From Eriocheir sinensis (taxonomy: Eukaryota > Arthropoda > Malacostraca > Decapoda > Varunidae), in the NCBI RefSeq assembly GCF_024679095.1, contig NC_066563.1:2034428-2098427 (forward strand): a stretch of 64,000 nucleotides of DNA, in the 5' to 3' direction. A program made the translations under genes and the position numbers. Shown here piece by piece: positions 43,699 to 56,574 of the stretch; positions within the stretch are counted from its first letter, which is position 1; each line of letters opens with the position of its first letter. A model generated the notes under the pieces. That model did not search any database and was not told where the DNA came from. It worked only from the letters and a program-made list of their open reading frames with translations.

Positions 43699-44557
43699 CA
43701 GTAATACCTTTATTTATGAGTGCCTCAGTTTACGTGTGTTTTGATTTACGAGCAAAACAGTCCCTAAAAAGGCCTTGGTTTATGAGCAGTGATTTAGTGT
43801 ACGAGCATCCTGTTTGTACAACTCAAGATGTGAGCGTGGGTTCCCATTGTTTACCTCAAGACGAGAGTGCTCATTGCAGAAAACAATGGGAATGGAGTCT
43901 CAAGCTGGTGTCACACTGGGCCTTTTTCCTCCAACCACGTTAGCGAAAGTCACAACCGGCAACTAAAACTTTTCTGGGTGTGCATCACACACGACCAAAG
44001 TTGGTTGCCCGTGTCCACAATGTAAACAAACCAGTCGCCCTGTATCCACATGACGCCATTTGCAATAATAAAGCTAGGGCTGTTGTGGCTCGTGCTGCTG
44101 TTATTATGGACTTGTTGCTACAGTTAAATGGAAGGAAGCATTGATTGCCCCTACCAACAATGTGGATGGAGGAAAAAGGGCCAGTGTGACACAAGCTTTA
44201 ATAAGTTGAAGGTAGTGAGGAAGGGAAAGGGATGTTATTGTTTGTAGGGGGAGTCCCCTTCCATATTGTGTATTTAGCGAAAGCTATACAGCAATCGACG
44301 CTCTCCCGCTGATGTTCCTGGCTTGTTGTCCCAGGGTGTTGCTGCCTTGTGTGTTTATGGCTCGAGACACCATTCGTCACTCGAGACGTTTTTTGTTCAG
44401 AAAATTTGTTCGTGAATTGATTTGTTTGTGATGAGAGGCATTTGTGACCCTAGGTTCCACTGTAATTTAAATGGGGAAATTCGTTTTGGCTTATGAGTGC
44501 TTTGATTTGCGAGCATAATTTCAGAAGGAATTAAACTCGTAAACTGAGGTATGAATG
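43699..44557. mobile_element. Tc1/mariner (pogo/Tigger-like) non-autonomous element, host of a nested insertion
   Basis: The left end CAGTAATACCTTTATTTATG and the complement of the right end, CATTCATACCTCAGTTTACG, share a common plan. The interior near both ends has repeated GATTTACGAGCA / GATTTGCGAGCA pieces. The termini resemble Tigger-like elements. A flanking TA is present only on the right, so the left boundary is uncertain. Confidence 0.5.
43902..44198. mobile_element. Nested 0.3-kb inverted-repeat transposon
   Basis: The left end GGTGTCACACTGGGCCTTTT and the complement of the right end, TGTGTCACACTGGCCCTTTT, continue with TTCCTCCA in both. AAGCT occurs directly outside both ends and may be a 5-bp target duplication. 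There is no coding capacity. It is embedded in the 43699-44557 element. Confidence 0.65.
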
Positions 44558-44611
44558 TATCTCCCTAATTATATGGGGGATCTGACTACATCAAATGATT
44601 CAGGTTCTTTA

Positions 44612-44956
44612 TTAGTCAATAACCCTGATATTACTAAATTTACCTTTGACATTATCAGTTGCCCGCAATGACTGACTACTTCCGGGGCAACAAATGATCT
44701 CTGCTCTGCTGTCAAACATGGTCTTTACCAATACAGTCTTGCCTTTATAGCCTGTCATAATGCAACAGTGGGCATGCGGCATGCCCAAGGAATTGGCCTG
44801 ACTAATTCTAGCTGTCTGTACTGCTGTGGGTTCAGATTTGGTCTCATGAAGACAAAGTGCTTCATTATGTTGCCCTTTTCTGGATTTGAAGCAAAATTTT
44901 AGTATTTGGGAGCAGCTCAGTGTTGAGTGATTAGTATTTAGGCAATTGAGACACAT
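44612..44956 (-). mobile_element. BEL/Pao-like retrotransposon remnant (zinc knuckle and protease region)
   Basis: The minus-strand open frame begins MCLNCLNTNHSTLSCSQILK, a CCHC-type knuckle spacing, and continues with LVKTMFDSRAEIICC. In BEL/Pao and related elements this position carries the D-[ST]-G protease motif; here it reads D-S-R, so the copy is presumably dead. No LTR was seen nearby. Confidence 0.5.
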
Positions 44957-45717
44957 ATTAGTTTAAATTTTAAGGAGACATTGTCCTTCTGGCATAAGGT
45001 GCAGTATTTTCTGTTTTGATATATGGCTACCTGGGGAAACCTTGGGAAGGTAAACTTTGGCAATCCGAATGTTACACAGGCCCCTCCCTCCCACCACAGA
45101 CTCAAGGGCCAGAGAGAGAGAGAATGTAGAAAAATTTGGGGAAGGAAAGAAAGAGGAAGGAGAAAGGAGGAGAGATGGAAGTAGAGAAAAAGAGAAAGAG
45201 GGAAAGGTGTAAACAGCAAAGGAAAACAAAAGATAAGGGAAGAAGATAAATTAATAAAGAGAAGAGAGATGGAAAGAAGGCAGAAGGTAGGTAGTAAGGA
45301 GGGAAAGAAGAGAAAAAAGGAAGAATAGGCAAGACTGAGAAAGATAAATTAATGAAAGAGAAGAGAGAAAGAAGAAAATAATGGTAAAAACGTGAAAGAA
45401 TAAAGATAATGAAGGTAATGTGCTTCCATCTTCGCATTCCTCTAGGCTTTTGTCTCTTCCATCCTCTTTTTTTTAGCTTTCCTGTCCTTTTTTTGACCAT
45501 CGCATAGAAGGCCATTTTTTTTTTCTACTTTTTGTCTGAAGTCACCCTAGTTGATAGTATCTCAATTATGCTGCAGTATTCCCACCAGTCCTCCTTTCAC
45601 TTTTTAATTTTATATTTCCTTCTTGTCATTTCTCTCCTGTCCTCATCTGGCACTAATTAGTAGTGGGTGATGGGTTAGGGATCTTGATGTGGCTAGTACG
45701 GCTTCACTTGTATTTCA

Positions 45718-46087
45718 CTCGGAGGCGGTGGCTGAATCAACAGAGTAACAGCACCGCGTTCAGGAGGACGCGAGTTCAATCCCCGCCCGGTGCCACCAAG
45801 CTGGGATTTTTCAGCCGCCGCCGAGTGGCTTAAAACTACCCACATGCTGTCCAGAAGACCACCTATACACCCGGACTCTAGATTCTAGGATTAAAGATGA
45901 GCTCCGGGAGGGCAGCATGAGCCAATGCAAGATGGCGCCACTATAAACACTCGCCTGCGCCAGAATGGGCTGGGCCGACCATCAGGACCCACCGGGAAGA
46001 AGCCTTGGGCCGACCATCAGGCCACACCGGGAAGAAGCCTACCGGCGCTATAGGCCGTGACAAAAAAAAAAAAAAAAAAAAAAAAAA
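45718..46087 (+). repeat. tRNA-derived SINE, family A, copy 4 with long poly(A)
   Basis: It has a tRNA-like head (GGAGGCGGTGGCTGAATC, then GAGTTCAATCCCCGCC as B box) and body landmarks CCCACATGCTGTCC and GGGAGGGCAGCATGAGCC. CAGAATGGGCTGGGCCGACC and CTACCGGCGCTATAGGCCGT follow, then about 26 A residues. The segment GGGCCGACCATCAGG through GGGAAGAAGCCT is tandemly duplicated (about 36 bp). It is the most intact copy in the window. Confidence 0.85.
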
Positions 46088-46990
46088 TGCTTATCATTTG
46101 TTGCCGGAAAAATAAATAGAACCATCATTTTAGTTGGGATGTACAAAACCCCCAATTTAGTCCATTTCAACCCAGTATATAAAAGTGCATTGACTCATTA
46201 CTTTGTTTATTTTTCAGAGGATTGCATTGATCAGCCTGCCCAGATATTGTCTCTTGGGGTCCCATCAAGGTAAGGGCTATGGCACACTGTCTATGCATGC
46301 TTTGATCCTCCCAGTTTTCCTCTTAAGGTATTCTAAAACTGTCAGTCGATTTTAAATGGTATAAACCTCCTACACCCATAAGTCAATCCTCCTTTTCTCT
46401 CTCACCAGTTTGTAATACATTTATTTAAAAAGTCTGGTATTATCATGTCAATAACATTTATTTAAAAAAAGCGATAATATCTCAATAAAATGCAATAAGA
46501 AATCAGATTTATGCATGCTTCATGAAGGTAAATTGTGAAAATTTCCTTTATTAGTTGTCTCATAAATTAAACAATTAATCAGTGCATAGAAAGGCATAAA
46601 CATGCATCAGAAACCTGCTAAGTACAGTTTATTAGGTGTCAATGAACAGTTTCTAGGCCAGAAAACTGTACTTAGTCAGTGATACTTTTAGGAGCCATTG
46701 GAGCAACACAAGGATCAGGTTTTAAAAGAAACAAATTAGTGTTCTTTAAGTATATTTGAGGTCTTCTAGATACATTGTAAGTAGGATTCACAGCTTTTCA
46801 AAGTTGTCTTCCCTTCTCTCCAACAGTTACTGGTTTCACCGCTGGGAAGGGCATTTCTCCAACCAAGCAAGTGCAGATGGCTTGCAACACCTGATTTTGA
46901 CCTTTGCATCTGAAAGTATCAACAGATCTTATAATGAATATTTCAGCCCCAAGGCAACCCATCTTGTCTCCAAGTAGCTAACTATGTGAA

Positions 46991-47980
<990 letters not shown>

Positions 47981-48514
47981 TGGGCAGTTGGTGTTTGAAA
48001 TCTGTCACCCAACACAAGTCACATAGATTCAGAAAATGTTCAGATTTCTTTACTTAGCTCATTTGTTATAAAAGATAGGCAACTATTTTATTGGTTAAAA
48101 TGAAATAAAACTACAGTAAACCCTTGCTTTGACTAACCATTTGGAGGAGAGGGGGGTGATGCAACATCTGAAAATCCATTACATCCTAGGGATCTCAACT
48201 TTTGGTATGTAATGAACTTTCATTATATTTCTGACTACATCTGTATATACAAAGCTTGTTTGTTATATTAGATGGAAGTTTGTATGCTTGTGCACATACA
48301 TTCATCACAAATATTACACTCGTACTGGGGAATTAAAACAATTACACATTGGACACTGAACATTATGCTGACTGACATGTGTGTACATGGTCAGCCAGGC
48401 TACTACCAAACTTGTTCAGTAAATATCCGCACATACTGGAAAGGCAAAAAAAAAAGTTTAATAGTTGAAATTCGTGATAAATATCGAGGTCCACAAAAGC
48501 GAGGTGGGAGAGAA

Positions 48515-48620
48515 CCATGAACCTGACAGAGGGTCAGTGCAACATCCAGGTTAGGACATTCACAGTTTACCTTCCCCAGGTTTCCCCAGGTACTCATTTA
48601 TAGAACATCCAGAAAGAAAG
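48515..48620 (+). repeat. Dispersed repeat C, copy 1
   Basis: CAGTTTACCTTCCCCAGGT, TTCCCCAGGTACTCATTTAT and CCAGAAAG closely match 63183-63247 in the same orientation. The class is not determined; it is probably part of a SINE or LINE. Confidence 0.6.
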
Positions 48621-49329
48621 GATGAACAGCTAGGTGGGCTGCACGTCAACTGCCCAGGCAAATTTGTTGTCATGGACATGATGAAAAGTGGAGTAAACAT
48701 TAAATGTTATACCTCTGAAATATATTCACTGTAATTACTTTGTTTTTACCCTATCGAATTTTATAAATTATTTTACTGTAACAATCACTGCTAAATCCAA
48801 TGATGTCAAAATTTGCTATCTTATGTAATAGATGAGGTAAGTAAAGAAATATGAATATTTTCTGAGCCTATCAGATTGTATTGGGCGATGGAGGTGTCGG
48901 ACACCTTGCCCTCCATCAGCCAATCAGTAGCATCCATACTTACTCAGCTAGGGACCCAGCCACTGTTGAGAGAGATTCAGCTGAAGTGAATGGACTACAA
49001 ATGTACCTAAGAGAATACAAACCCTAAGAACAATTTTGCAGTTACTGAAATTCCTCCCTTTACGATTATTTTTATACCACAGTTAAGTGCATATAGCACT
49101 AAAACAATTGTTTCTACTGGGTGGTAAGTGTGATGAAACGGTTGTTTCAATGGGAAGTTGAGTAGTATGTAGTGCAGAAGAGCCTACAATACTGTATGCT
49201 AAACACTTATATCTTTAAGGCATATAGCTTTGTGTTGCCCCTGTCTCAAATGACATCATTGCACCATGGAATGCACCATCAGCTCAAACTTTTCCCTGTT
49301 TCTTGTCAAGCTGCTACTCAAGTGCTATT

Positions 49330-49780
49330 TAAGCTGACTGGATGGCTAGCCTGGGGCAGAGAAGATTTGACTGGTTGGAGGTCAGTTGCATTGAGATAGT
49401 TCTCAACATCCTCAGCAAGATTCCTGACATATACCTTTTCCTCACTTCTATTACATCCTCTATTTGCTCCTCTCTCACCATCATCCCCACCCCTCCAACT
49501 CTCCCCTTTCCACCACATCTTGTACTTTTCTTCCCCACTTTCTATCATTCTGCTGCCTTCACTCTTAAATTGCACTTCCTGCACACAACAAATGTCAACT
49601 TTTCTCCTACCCAGCATCTCCACCACCTCCCAGCTTCTTCCTCTCATCGTTCCCACGTTCACTGTCCCCATTCTAAAGCTAAGTGTGGAGATTCTTCGCA
49701 CTCCCTGCCTACTCAAGGGCTGCTGGGTACTAGGGACCATATTCTGGTTTCTAGCAATATCAATTTTGGAGCAAAATTTT
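49330..49780 (-). mobile_element. LINE endonuclease (EEP-type) fragment
   Basis: The minus-strand translation has RMGTVNVGTMRGRSWEVVEM, LGRRKVDICCVQEVQFKSEG, then SGEEKYKMWWKG. This resembles the N-terminal apurinic-like endonuclease of non-LTR elements often mis-annotated as craniofacial development protein 2. It is truncated and decayed after about 110 residues. The sequence at 49800-50300 may be its 5' region. Confidence 0.75.
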
Positions 49781-50599
49781 ACAGTGCATACCCTTCCTAA
49801 CCCCAACCACCTATTTTAAGTGGTGGCCCTAGCCTTTGCCTAAAAGGCAAACCCTACAAGGCAGCAGGGGGTTATGAGGTTTACCACCCACTATTTCACC
49901 CATAGCTGGGACTGGATGGCCAATGACTGATAAACGAGTTCATCTGCCCTTAGAATGGTCTTGTTTTTAATCCACCTGGGGGTCCAGCACACCCTCCTCA
50001 CTGGTCCAAAAAAAAAAACAGTGGGGTCGTCGGTTTAGTCGCCGACTACCCGACCATGCGGCTGGTTGTACTGGGTTACATGTTACCAGTAGCAGAGCTC
50101 TACCTTAACTGCCCTGACCAGACAGAGTACATAATACCAATTTGAAATTGTCCCTGCATACTCAGTGAGCACATGCCAGGTCCTTCATTCCCGAGGTGGA
50201 ACCCTCTATATCCACCTTCAGCCTTCTGAGTTAATTTGATAGGTAAAGCAGTCGATGATTCTTCTAGAGGGATAAGACTTTCCAGGAGCCCACACACAGA
50301 GCCCTCTGAACATTAATTCCAGGCCTGGTTCTGTGGGCAGGTGCTACTTTTGCACCTCCCCAGTCACCCCAAGTCAAAAAGAGGGGCTAGGGAGCCCTTC
50401 CTCCTTTGAGATGAAGGGGTCACAGTGACTTTGCCCTACACTCATCACTGAGGATAGGCTCACCCGAGAGGATAAATTCCCTGGCTACCCAAAGAAAGAA
50501 CCATGAACAGGAAGAAGAGACAAAAACAATTCAGGGAGGTTAAGGACACTGCTCCTAATCCAGATAAGACCTGTTCCTTCCAAATTTTAAATTATGACA

Positions 50600-50603
<4 letters not shown>

Positions 50604-50636
<33 letters not shown>
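50604..50636. repeat. (CA)n microsatellite
   Basis: About 16 units directly upstream of the SINE at 50637. Confidence 0.9.
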
Positions 50637-50850
50637 ACTTTGTAGCTCATTGGTTAAAACCTGTGCTGCCAGGCTTTGTGGCCTGACAGGTGGAGGTTCG
50701 AGCCCCACTCAGGCTGTGATTTTTCTGTTGACAAGGAGTGGTTACTGTCCCTGGCAGTACCCAGAGATCGACTAATGAGCCTTGCAGTTGCTCTAATCGG
50801 GAGGGTACTTGCCGGCGATTGTGAGTCCAACTCGTGATCAGGCCGTGGTG

Positions 50851-50853
<3 letters not shown>
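50637..50853 (+). repeat. tRNA-like SINE bracketed by (CA)n arrays
   Basis: It begins TTTGTAGCTCATTGG (A box) and has GGAGGTTCGAGCCCCACTC (B box) 37-60 bp later, then a body ending CGTGATCAGGCCGTGGTG. A (CA)n array directly precedes it (50604-50636) and another follows (50854-50908). The frames predicted across it are repeat artefacts. Confidence 0.7.

Positions 50854-50908
<55 letters not shown>
50854..50908. repeat. (CA)n microsatellite
   Basis: About 27 units directly downstream of the SINE body, followed by LINE-derived sequence. Confidence 0.95.
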
Positions 50909-50910
<2 letters not shown>

Positions 50911-50959
50911 TCTAGTGAAATGGGACCAAGGGAACAGTCTGGTTTTAGCCCCTCGACTG

Positions 50960-51150
50960 TGGATTTCCTACAAGAAGACATCACCAAGCTACAGGAATGG
51001 ATTAAAAAATGGCTGCTACAATTCAATGAAGAAAAATGTAAAGTCATGCACCTTGGGAGGGGATATCCAGAATATCAGTAGCACATGGGAAACACTCCAC
51101 TAGCCACCAGAGGCAGAGCAAGACCTGGGAGTATATGTAACCAGGTTACA
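50960..51150 (+). mobile_element. LINE reverse-transcriptase fragment (thumb-side)
   Basis: The plus-strand translation has LQEDITKLQEWIKKWLLQFN, EEKCKVMHLGRG and, after a frame break, EQDLGVYV. The order (x)LQ-W...W...FN..KCKVMH.G resembles non-LTR reverse transcriptases just after the YADD palm motif. It follows a (CA)n array. Confidence 0.75.
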
Positions 51151-51731
51151 AGTGAAAGCCAAATCCGGTCCAATCGCAGCGGACGGGTTAAGTACACCTA
51201 CTAATAAGCACCAACCAGGTACACATGACACCTTCACAACACAACTAATAGAAGAAAATACTCTCACCTTTGAGTGATGTGTTTTCAGACTTTTGCAAAA
51301 CAATGAAAAGGGTAAATAAACATCCTAAAAGTATTCAGATTAACATCAGCCCATGGGAAAAATAAGTGTGACATACAGTAACAACAATGTTTATTTCTTC
51401 AAAGTGCGGGGGTCTTAATACCTAAGTTGTGAAAAGATGCATACACCACTTGCATTCTGAAACCTTGCAAGGCTAGTCCTCTACATCTTTTCAGGAGCAA
51501 AACCAAGAGTAACAAACATGGTGGAGTGGACAGAGGAAATCTATGTCGAATATCTGTCATATAAAAATGTCAACTCTCCAGCAGCCACTGATGTCTCCAA
51601 AACACTGGTAACACACACAGGCCTCAGGGGCTGAGTGTGTGTACAGAGACTGACATTGGGTCTTTTAGGGCAAAAAGTTGAACTTGCTGTCATCAGTATG
51701 TAATACAATCGTATGGAGTTGAGTGAAAGTA

Positions 51732-51736
<5 letters not shown>

Positions 51737-51780
<44 letters not shown>
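51737..51780. repeat. (GT)n microsatellite
   Basis: About 22 units, intergenic. Confidence 0.95.
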
Positions 51781-51781
<1 letters not shown>

Positions 51782-51909
51782 CATACACATGCTCACAAGG
51801 GAATAGCAATAAACATAATGATGTTCTAACAAAGTATACAGGTAATCAATATTTCTTGGTTTACGTATACTAATCAGGCTGTGATAAATAATGTACTGTA
51901 TGTACATAT

Positions 51910-54900
51910 ATAATAAAAAACTAAATTTATGTAAGGCTGAAAAGAGGATAAATATGAAATGGCTAGGGACACACTAACACATAAGTTACTTCACTCAGCT
52001 GGTTGGGATAAGGTTATCATGTGCTAATATCATTTTTCACTTATGTTGTACTGCCTACAATTTCATTTTGAAAAGAATGTTATTGCATAGTTTTCCATAT
52101 GCTTAGTAGTACTGTACTTGTCACATTAGACCATGACTGAGTAAAGTTCAATAACAGTCTATCGTGTATTCCGTAGCTCCTGTAACTGCTTCACCAACAA
52201 CTGAGCAAGGAAACTGCTACAAGTGGTTTAGTTACAGTGAATAATGCTAAAGAAGATGACACTTTTTGGCAGAGCAAGGGTTCTTCTCCTAGACTTTTAG
52301 CCTTACATTTATTTTTCAATACACATTAAATAAATTGTCTGGCTATTTGTGGTACACAAATAAAATAATGTTACATGATATCTATATCATGGATTGGTTG
52401 CATTATTTATGATCATGAACAAGTTAATAACTCAGCGGTTTCAGGTTATCATGTTCTCTTTCTCTCGCTATTCAGCGAGTAGTCATTTGCAAAAGTCAGC
52501 AGTTGGGTTGACTTCAAGGAAGATTTTTTAAAGCTTAGGAAAAATTTTAATACTAAATCAAGTATTTTCTGCCTCTTTTATTACTAGGCATGTCAGTTTG
52601 GTCTTCTGTATTAGAATTTGCACCTATTAAAATCCTGTAAGGTGTGGACAAATAAATTCTTCCTTGTGGCTACAATATTGAACTGCTGTAAAAACTGCAT
52701 AATAAATTTATTACTTTTTACTCCAAAATTGTCATAAAACTTTCCACTTGTTGGTTGGCACTAGGCATATTTTATGCATGAGTAACTTTGCACTTGTAAG
52801 TTTTTTTTTTCCAACAATAACTTAAACATATGAAAAATACTAAACTCTGTATACCTTAAAAAAAAAATTAAGCCTCATTAACACATGTTTGACATGCAAC
52901 TTATCTAAATTATGAAGTCATTAGAAGAATAATATAACTGAAATATAGTTTCATAACAATACTGGAGTGAATTATGAAGCTATGTAATACAATTTTGATA
53001 AGGAACTTTTAAGTGGGAATAATCTACAATCTTGTTTTAATAAACAATAAAATAAGTCAGACCAATAACCATTCTGTATTTTATCTACAATTATCACTAC
53101 AAGAGATTTTCAATCAAGAGCAGTAAGCAACTCGTTATTGGACCCCACCAGGTGCTGTTCTCTGTTTGCAGCTGCTTAGTTCTGAGAAAGCATCCCATTG
53201 CACTTACGTCCACACCACATATATGCACTATTAACCTATGCAGGTGACGTACTTCATGTGTGTTGCTATACTTATGCCTATATTTCTCCTCCATACTGCA
53301 TATATGCTTTCTAGGAGCCTATTGTAATAGGCATCTCGTTCTACATATTTTACTGATAAAATATACATATACTATGCTGGCTCCACTTCACTCTCAGTGT
53401 AAGAGAGTAGTGTCCAGATAGATGGAGGTAATTAACGAATGCAGACATTAAAGACAATAACAGGTTGCTTACTGTGATTCCCTTCCAAAGGATTCTTATG
53501 CCTTGTTATTCCAACTAGATCAGCTGATTGTCAGCCTCTGTGGGCATCACTCATGAATAATGAACAACCTCACCAGAATTTTGATGGATCACTATGCTGT
53601 GCAGCTGCTGCTTCCAGCCATGAGATGGATTATTGCAATATGACATCTGTGAAATCACATCAGTAAAGTCATAAATAAAATTAGCAGCCATAAACTACAA
53701 AATAATGAGCATGGAAGGGGTTTTCTCAGTATTAGTTACAACTAGGAGTGTTAGGACGTTAGTTGAGGGTGAGACAATTGTTGAATCATTTTTGGTTTGT
53801 TTTCTCCATCAGTTAAGCTGGTGCCATAGAGTATGACTCAATAGTTTTATATAAAACATCACACCTAGGACACTGGCTGAAAGCCACCATTTTGGAATAT
53901 TTTAAAGAAATACGTAAACTGACACCTTGTGCAGTTGCTTCTTAGAAAGCTACATATAAACAAAGTCATTACACTTTGTTCCTCTCAAAAAAATAATGCT
54001 GCACCTTTTCACAGTACAGGAACACTGCACACTTAGCAAAATATTTTTCCATAGTTTCAGACAAAAAATGGCAATTTAGGAAATCATACATCGTGCATGA
54101 TTCTCTGACAATACAAAATTTTTAGTTAACTTTTCAGTTTTCATGTATTTTTTTCCATGATGCCATGAAGAGGAAAGCCGGAGGAATGTTTGCTTCAGTT
54201 AGTTCCAAGATGACGCACTCCACTCTGACATCACACACAAGATGAGGATCACTTAGTCATTGTTTCACCACAGTCTAAGGTGTACTAGTATGTCTTAGTA
54301 ACTAGACATTAAGTAGTTAAATAATAATGATCAAAAACTTTATATACAAATATATGATAAGGGAACATCTGCTCTTTTTTCAGCAGGTGGTTCACAATAG
54401 TTTCAAAGCACCATAAATAAAAAAAAAATGTCTTTACCAGTAGTAATACTATTTACAATATCTTACATGGATATTTAAATTGAACATGTCAAGGTATTCA
54501 TTGGATACAACATAGCATATAATCTTAGACTATTTTTTTTACGATATGATGAGGGTGATATTACTATGTTTCACTGGTTGGCTTCCTCAGTAACACCCCA
54601 ACAGTTGGTCACCTTAGCTTGCTAGTATTTTTACATTATGACACTGGCAGAGTAACCTTTTCTACATTACTCCACACATGAACATTGCACCTTTCAGCCT
54701 GCTTTGCTCCATCATCTGATCTCTAAAACTCATAAAATATTCTACAGTTATAATACAATACAACAGCATCAACAGAAACTTTAAATTACCGGTGAGTTTC
54801 AAATATATATATTTATACGTATTTATAAAATCAATTATACAGTAGGTAAAGCTTAGGTTGTATTTTCTATCACTTCTATCACTCCCCATGAGTAAAATCA

Positions 54901-55480
54901 TATTTCATATGCATTCTTGTTAAGTGCTTCTTTGCAACTTCTTGTTAATTTTTAAAAAAGTAATGTTGAAATTGAAGGTACCTATAAAATATTGCAACTC
55001 TTATTATAGCACAATATATTAATCTACATGGAATGAGTGAAGAACTTCCTTAGGCCCAACCAAAACTAACCAATTCAAAATAGATATGTTTAAACTCATT
55101 CTCATGAGCTTATTTCACCTCCACAGGAACCATGTCACCAGACGATCCAGAAAGACCAATCAGAAGAGACAAAATTGTGGCGATATGTATTCTGGTGAGC
55201 CCTTGGAAGACGGGTGAACAGAGCTGTGAGACCAGACACACTCCTTTGGACCAGTTAAGAGGCATGACCATGAATGTTGCTGTGAGGGGAGGTAATGACT
55301 GCTGCACTAGTAGCCTACATGCATACTGCTGCTTAAATACTGTTGGGGGTAGTAAACACATTTCTTTGATAATCACCAGAAACTGTACAAAATTTCTCTT
55401 CATTTTCACTTTAGGCTAATTTTCTCATTTACTCTACAGGAACAAGTCTTTATCTTGGAACTACATTAACTCTGCACACA
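51910..55480. other. AT-rich sequence downstream of trh, no gene seen
   Basis: Unusually free of microsatellites for this window. It could include an extended trh 3' UTR (minus strand) or be intergenic; nothing in the sequence decides between these. Confidence 0.4.
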
Positions 55481-55493
55481 CATGCATCTCAGA

Positions 55494-55499
55494 TTTATT
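55494..55499 (-). promoter_or_regulatory. Candidate trh polyadenylation signal
   Basis: AATAAA on the minus strand, 158 nt after the trh stop codon. It is the first canonical hexamer downstream. The region below it is AT-rich and contains further hexamers, so a longer 3' UTR is possible. Confidence 0.35.
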
Positions 55500-55656
55500 G
55501 TCATTTTAATATCAGAGAAATGCAGTGAGACTCACGACTGTAGGAAAATTAGCCACCACATAGCCTGACCACACCTGCACCTTATTTGTGAAAGCCGTGG
55601 CAATGCATGCTGATGTTAAAGTCACTCTCTAAGGAACCTTGACAGGAGAGTTGTTG

Positions 55657-56574
55657 CTATGATGAAGGGGCATACCACGAACCCCCAGTGCGTAAGCTGT
55701 CGTATGATGAGGTGGATTTTGTTGAATTTGCATGGTAAAGGTGAAAACTGGAGGGTGTGTAAAGTCCAGCTTGGTCTGACAGTGGAGCAGAGTAAGCTGA
55801 TGAGTCCAGGGGCACCCCTGAGGAGCCATAGGAGTACACCTGTGGCTTCAGGGGTACAGGTTGGGCAGGCAGGCCTCCCCCATCACCCAGGTACCCTCCA
55901 GACGTTCCACGGAGGTCGCCACAGTCTCCTGCCATTTTCTCACGAGGAGAAACACTTGAGGGTGGGGTCATGGCAGAGTGGTAGTCAGGGTAACCAGAGG
56001 CTGTTAAACCACTTCCAGGGTAAGGGAAATCATGCCCCTTGCCAAACATAGCATCCTGATAACCTTCTGATCCTGGAGGTGTTGGCAGGGCTGATCCCAT
56101 CTCTGAGTAATATGACCTCTGCACAGATGACCTGATAACACTTTCCCGGCTGGCATACAGTTGCCGTAAAAGTGTGGAAGCTGGCAGTGATGAGGTTTGC
56201 TGGCCACCCGGATTGCCGACCCACTGGATGGTGGAACGCTGCCCTGCATTGTTCATGGAGGTGGATGTCCCACCACCTTTCAAGAGGGCATCAGTGGAGA
56301 AGTCTGTTGTGTCGTCGGGAAGATGTCTGGTCATGGCCGCTTCCAAGTCCCTCACAGCCCCCTCGTCACTACGGGGAGGTGGGCGGACATTGGCTCCAGG
56401 AGAGGCCTCAATTGGGGTGGTGGTCATCATGGGGGTGGCTCTGGCATGAGGTGTTCCTGGGGTGGATGCTGGAGGTTCTGAGATGTGGCTTGGGGAGGAG
56501 GTTCTTTCACAGCCACCACCCGAGTCTTCAGGTAGGTCAGCATTCCCCATCGGAGTCAATAGGCCGCCAGTGGC
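55657..56574 (-). CDS. trh: trh last coding exon: conserved C-terminal region
   Basis: The acceptor is GATGCATCTCAG. There are 305 codons and TAG at 55659-55657. It begins ATGGLLTPMGNADLPEDSGG. It then carries AVRDLEAAMTRHLPDDTTDF, STIQWVGNP, LLRQLYASRESVIRSS, ALPTPPGSEGYQDAMFGKG, DYHSAMTPPSSVSPREK, QPVPLKPQVYSYG, TPSSFHLYHANS and GGSWYAPSS. All the named blocks are recognisable in insect Trh and are presumed to be activation and interaction segments. Several open frames on the opposite strand are shadows of this GC-rich exon. Confidence 0.96.
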   Translation of the reverse strand, partial: ATGGLLTPMGNADLPEDSGGGCERTSSPSHISEPPASTPGTPHARATPMMTTTPIEASPGANVRPPPRSDEGAVRDLEAAMTRHLPDDTTDFSTDALLKGGGTSTSMNNAGQRSTIQWVGNPGGQQTSSLPASTLLRQLYASRESVIRSSVQRSYYSEMGSALPTPPGSEGYQDAMFGKGHDFPYPGSGLTASGYPDYHSAMTPPSSVSPREKMAGDCGDLRGTSGGYLGDGGGLPAQPVPLKPQVYSYGSSGVPLDSSAYSAPLSDQAGLYTPSSFHLYHANSTKSTSSYDSLRTGGSWYAPSS

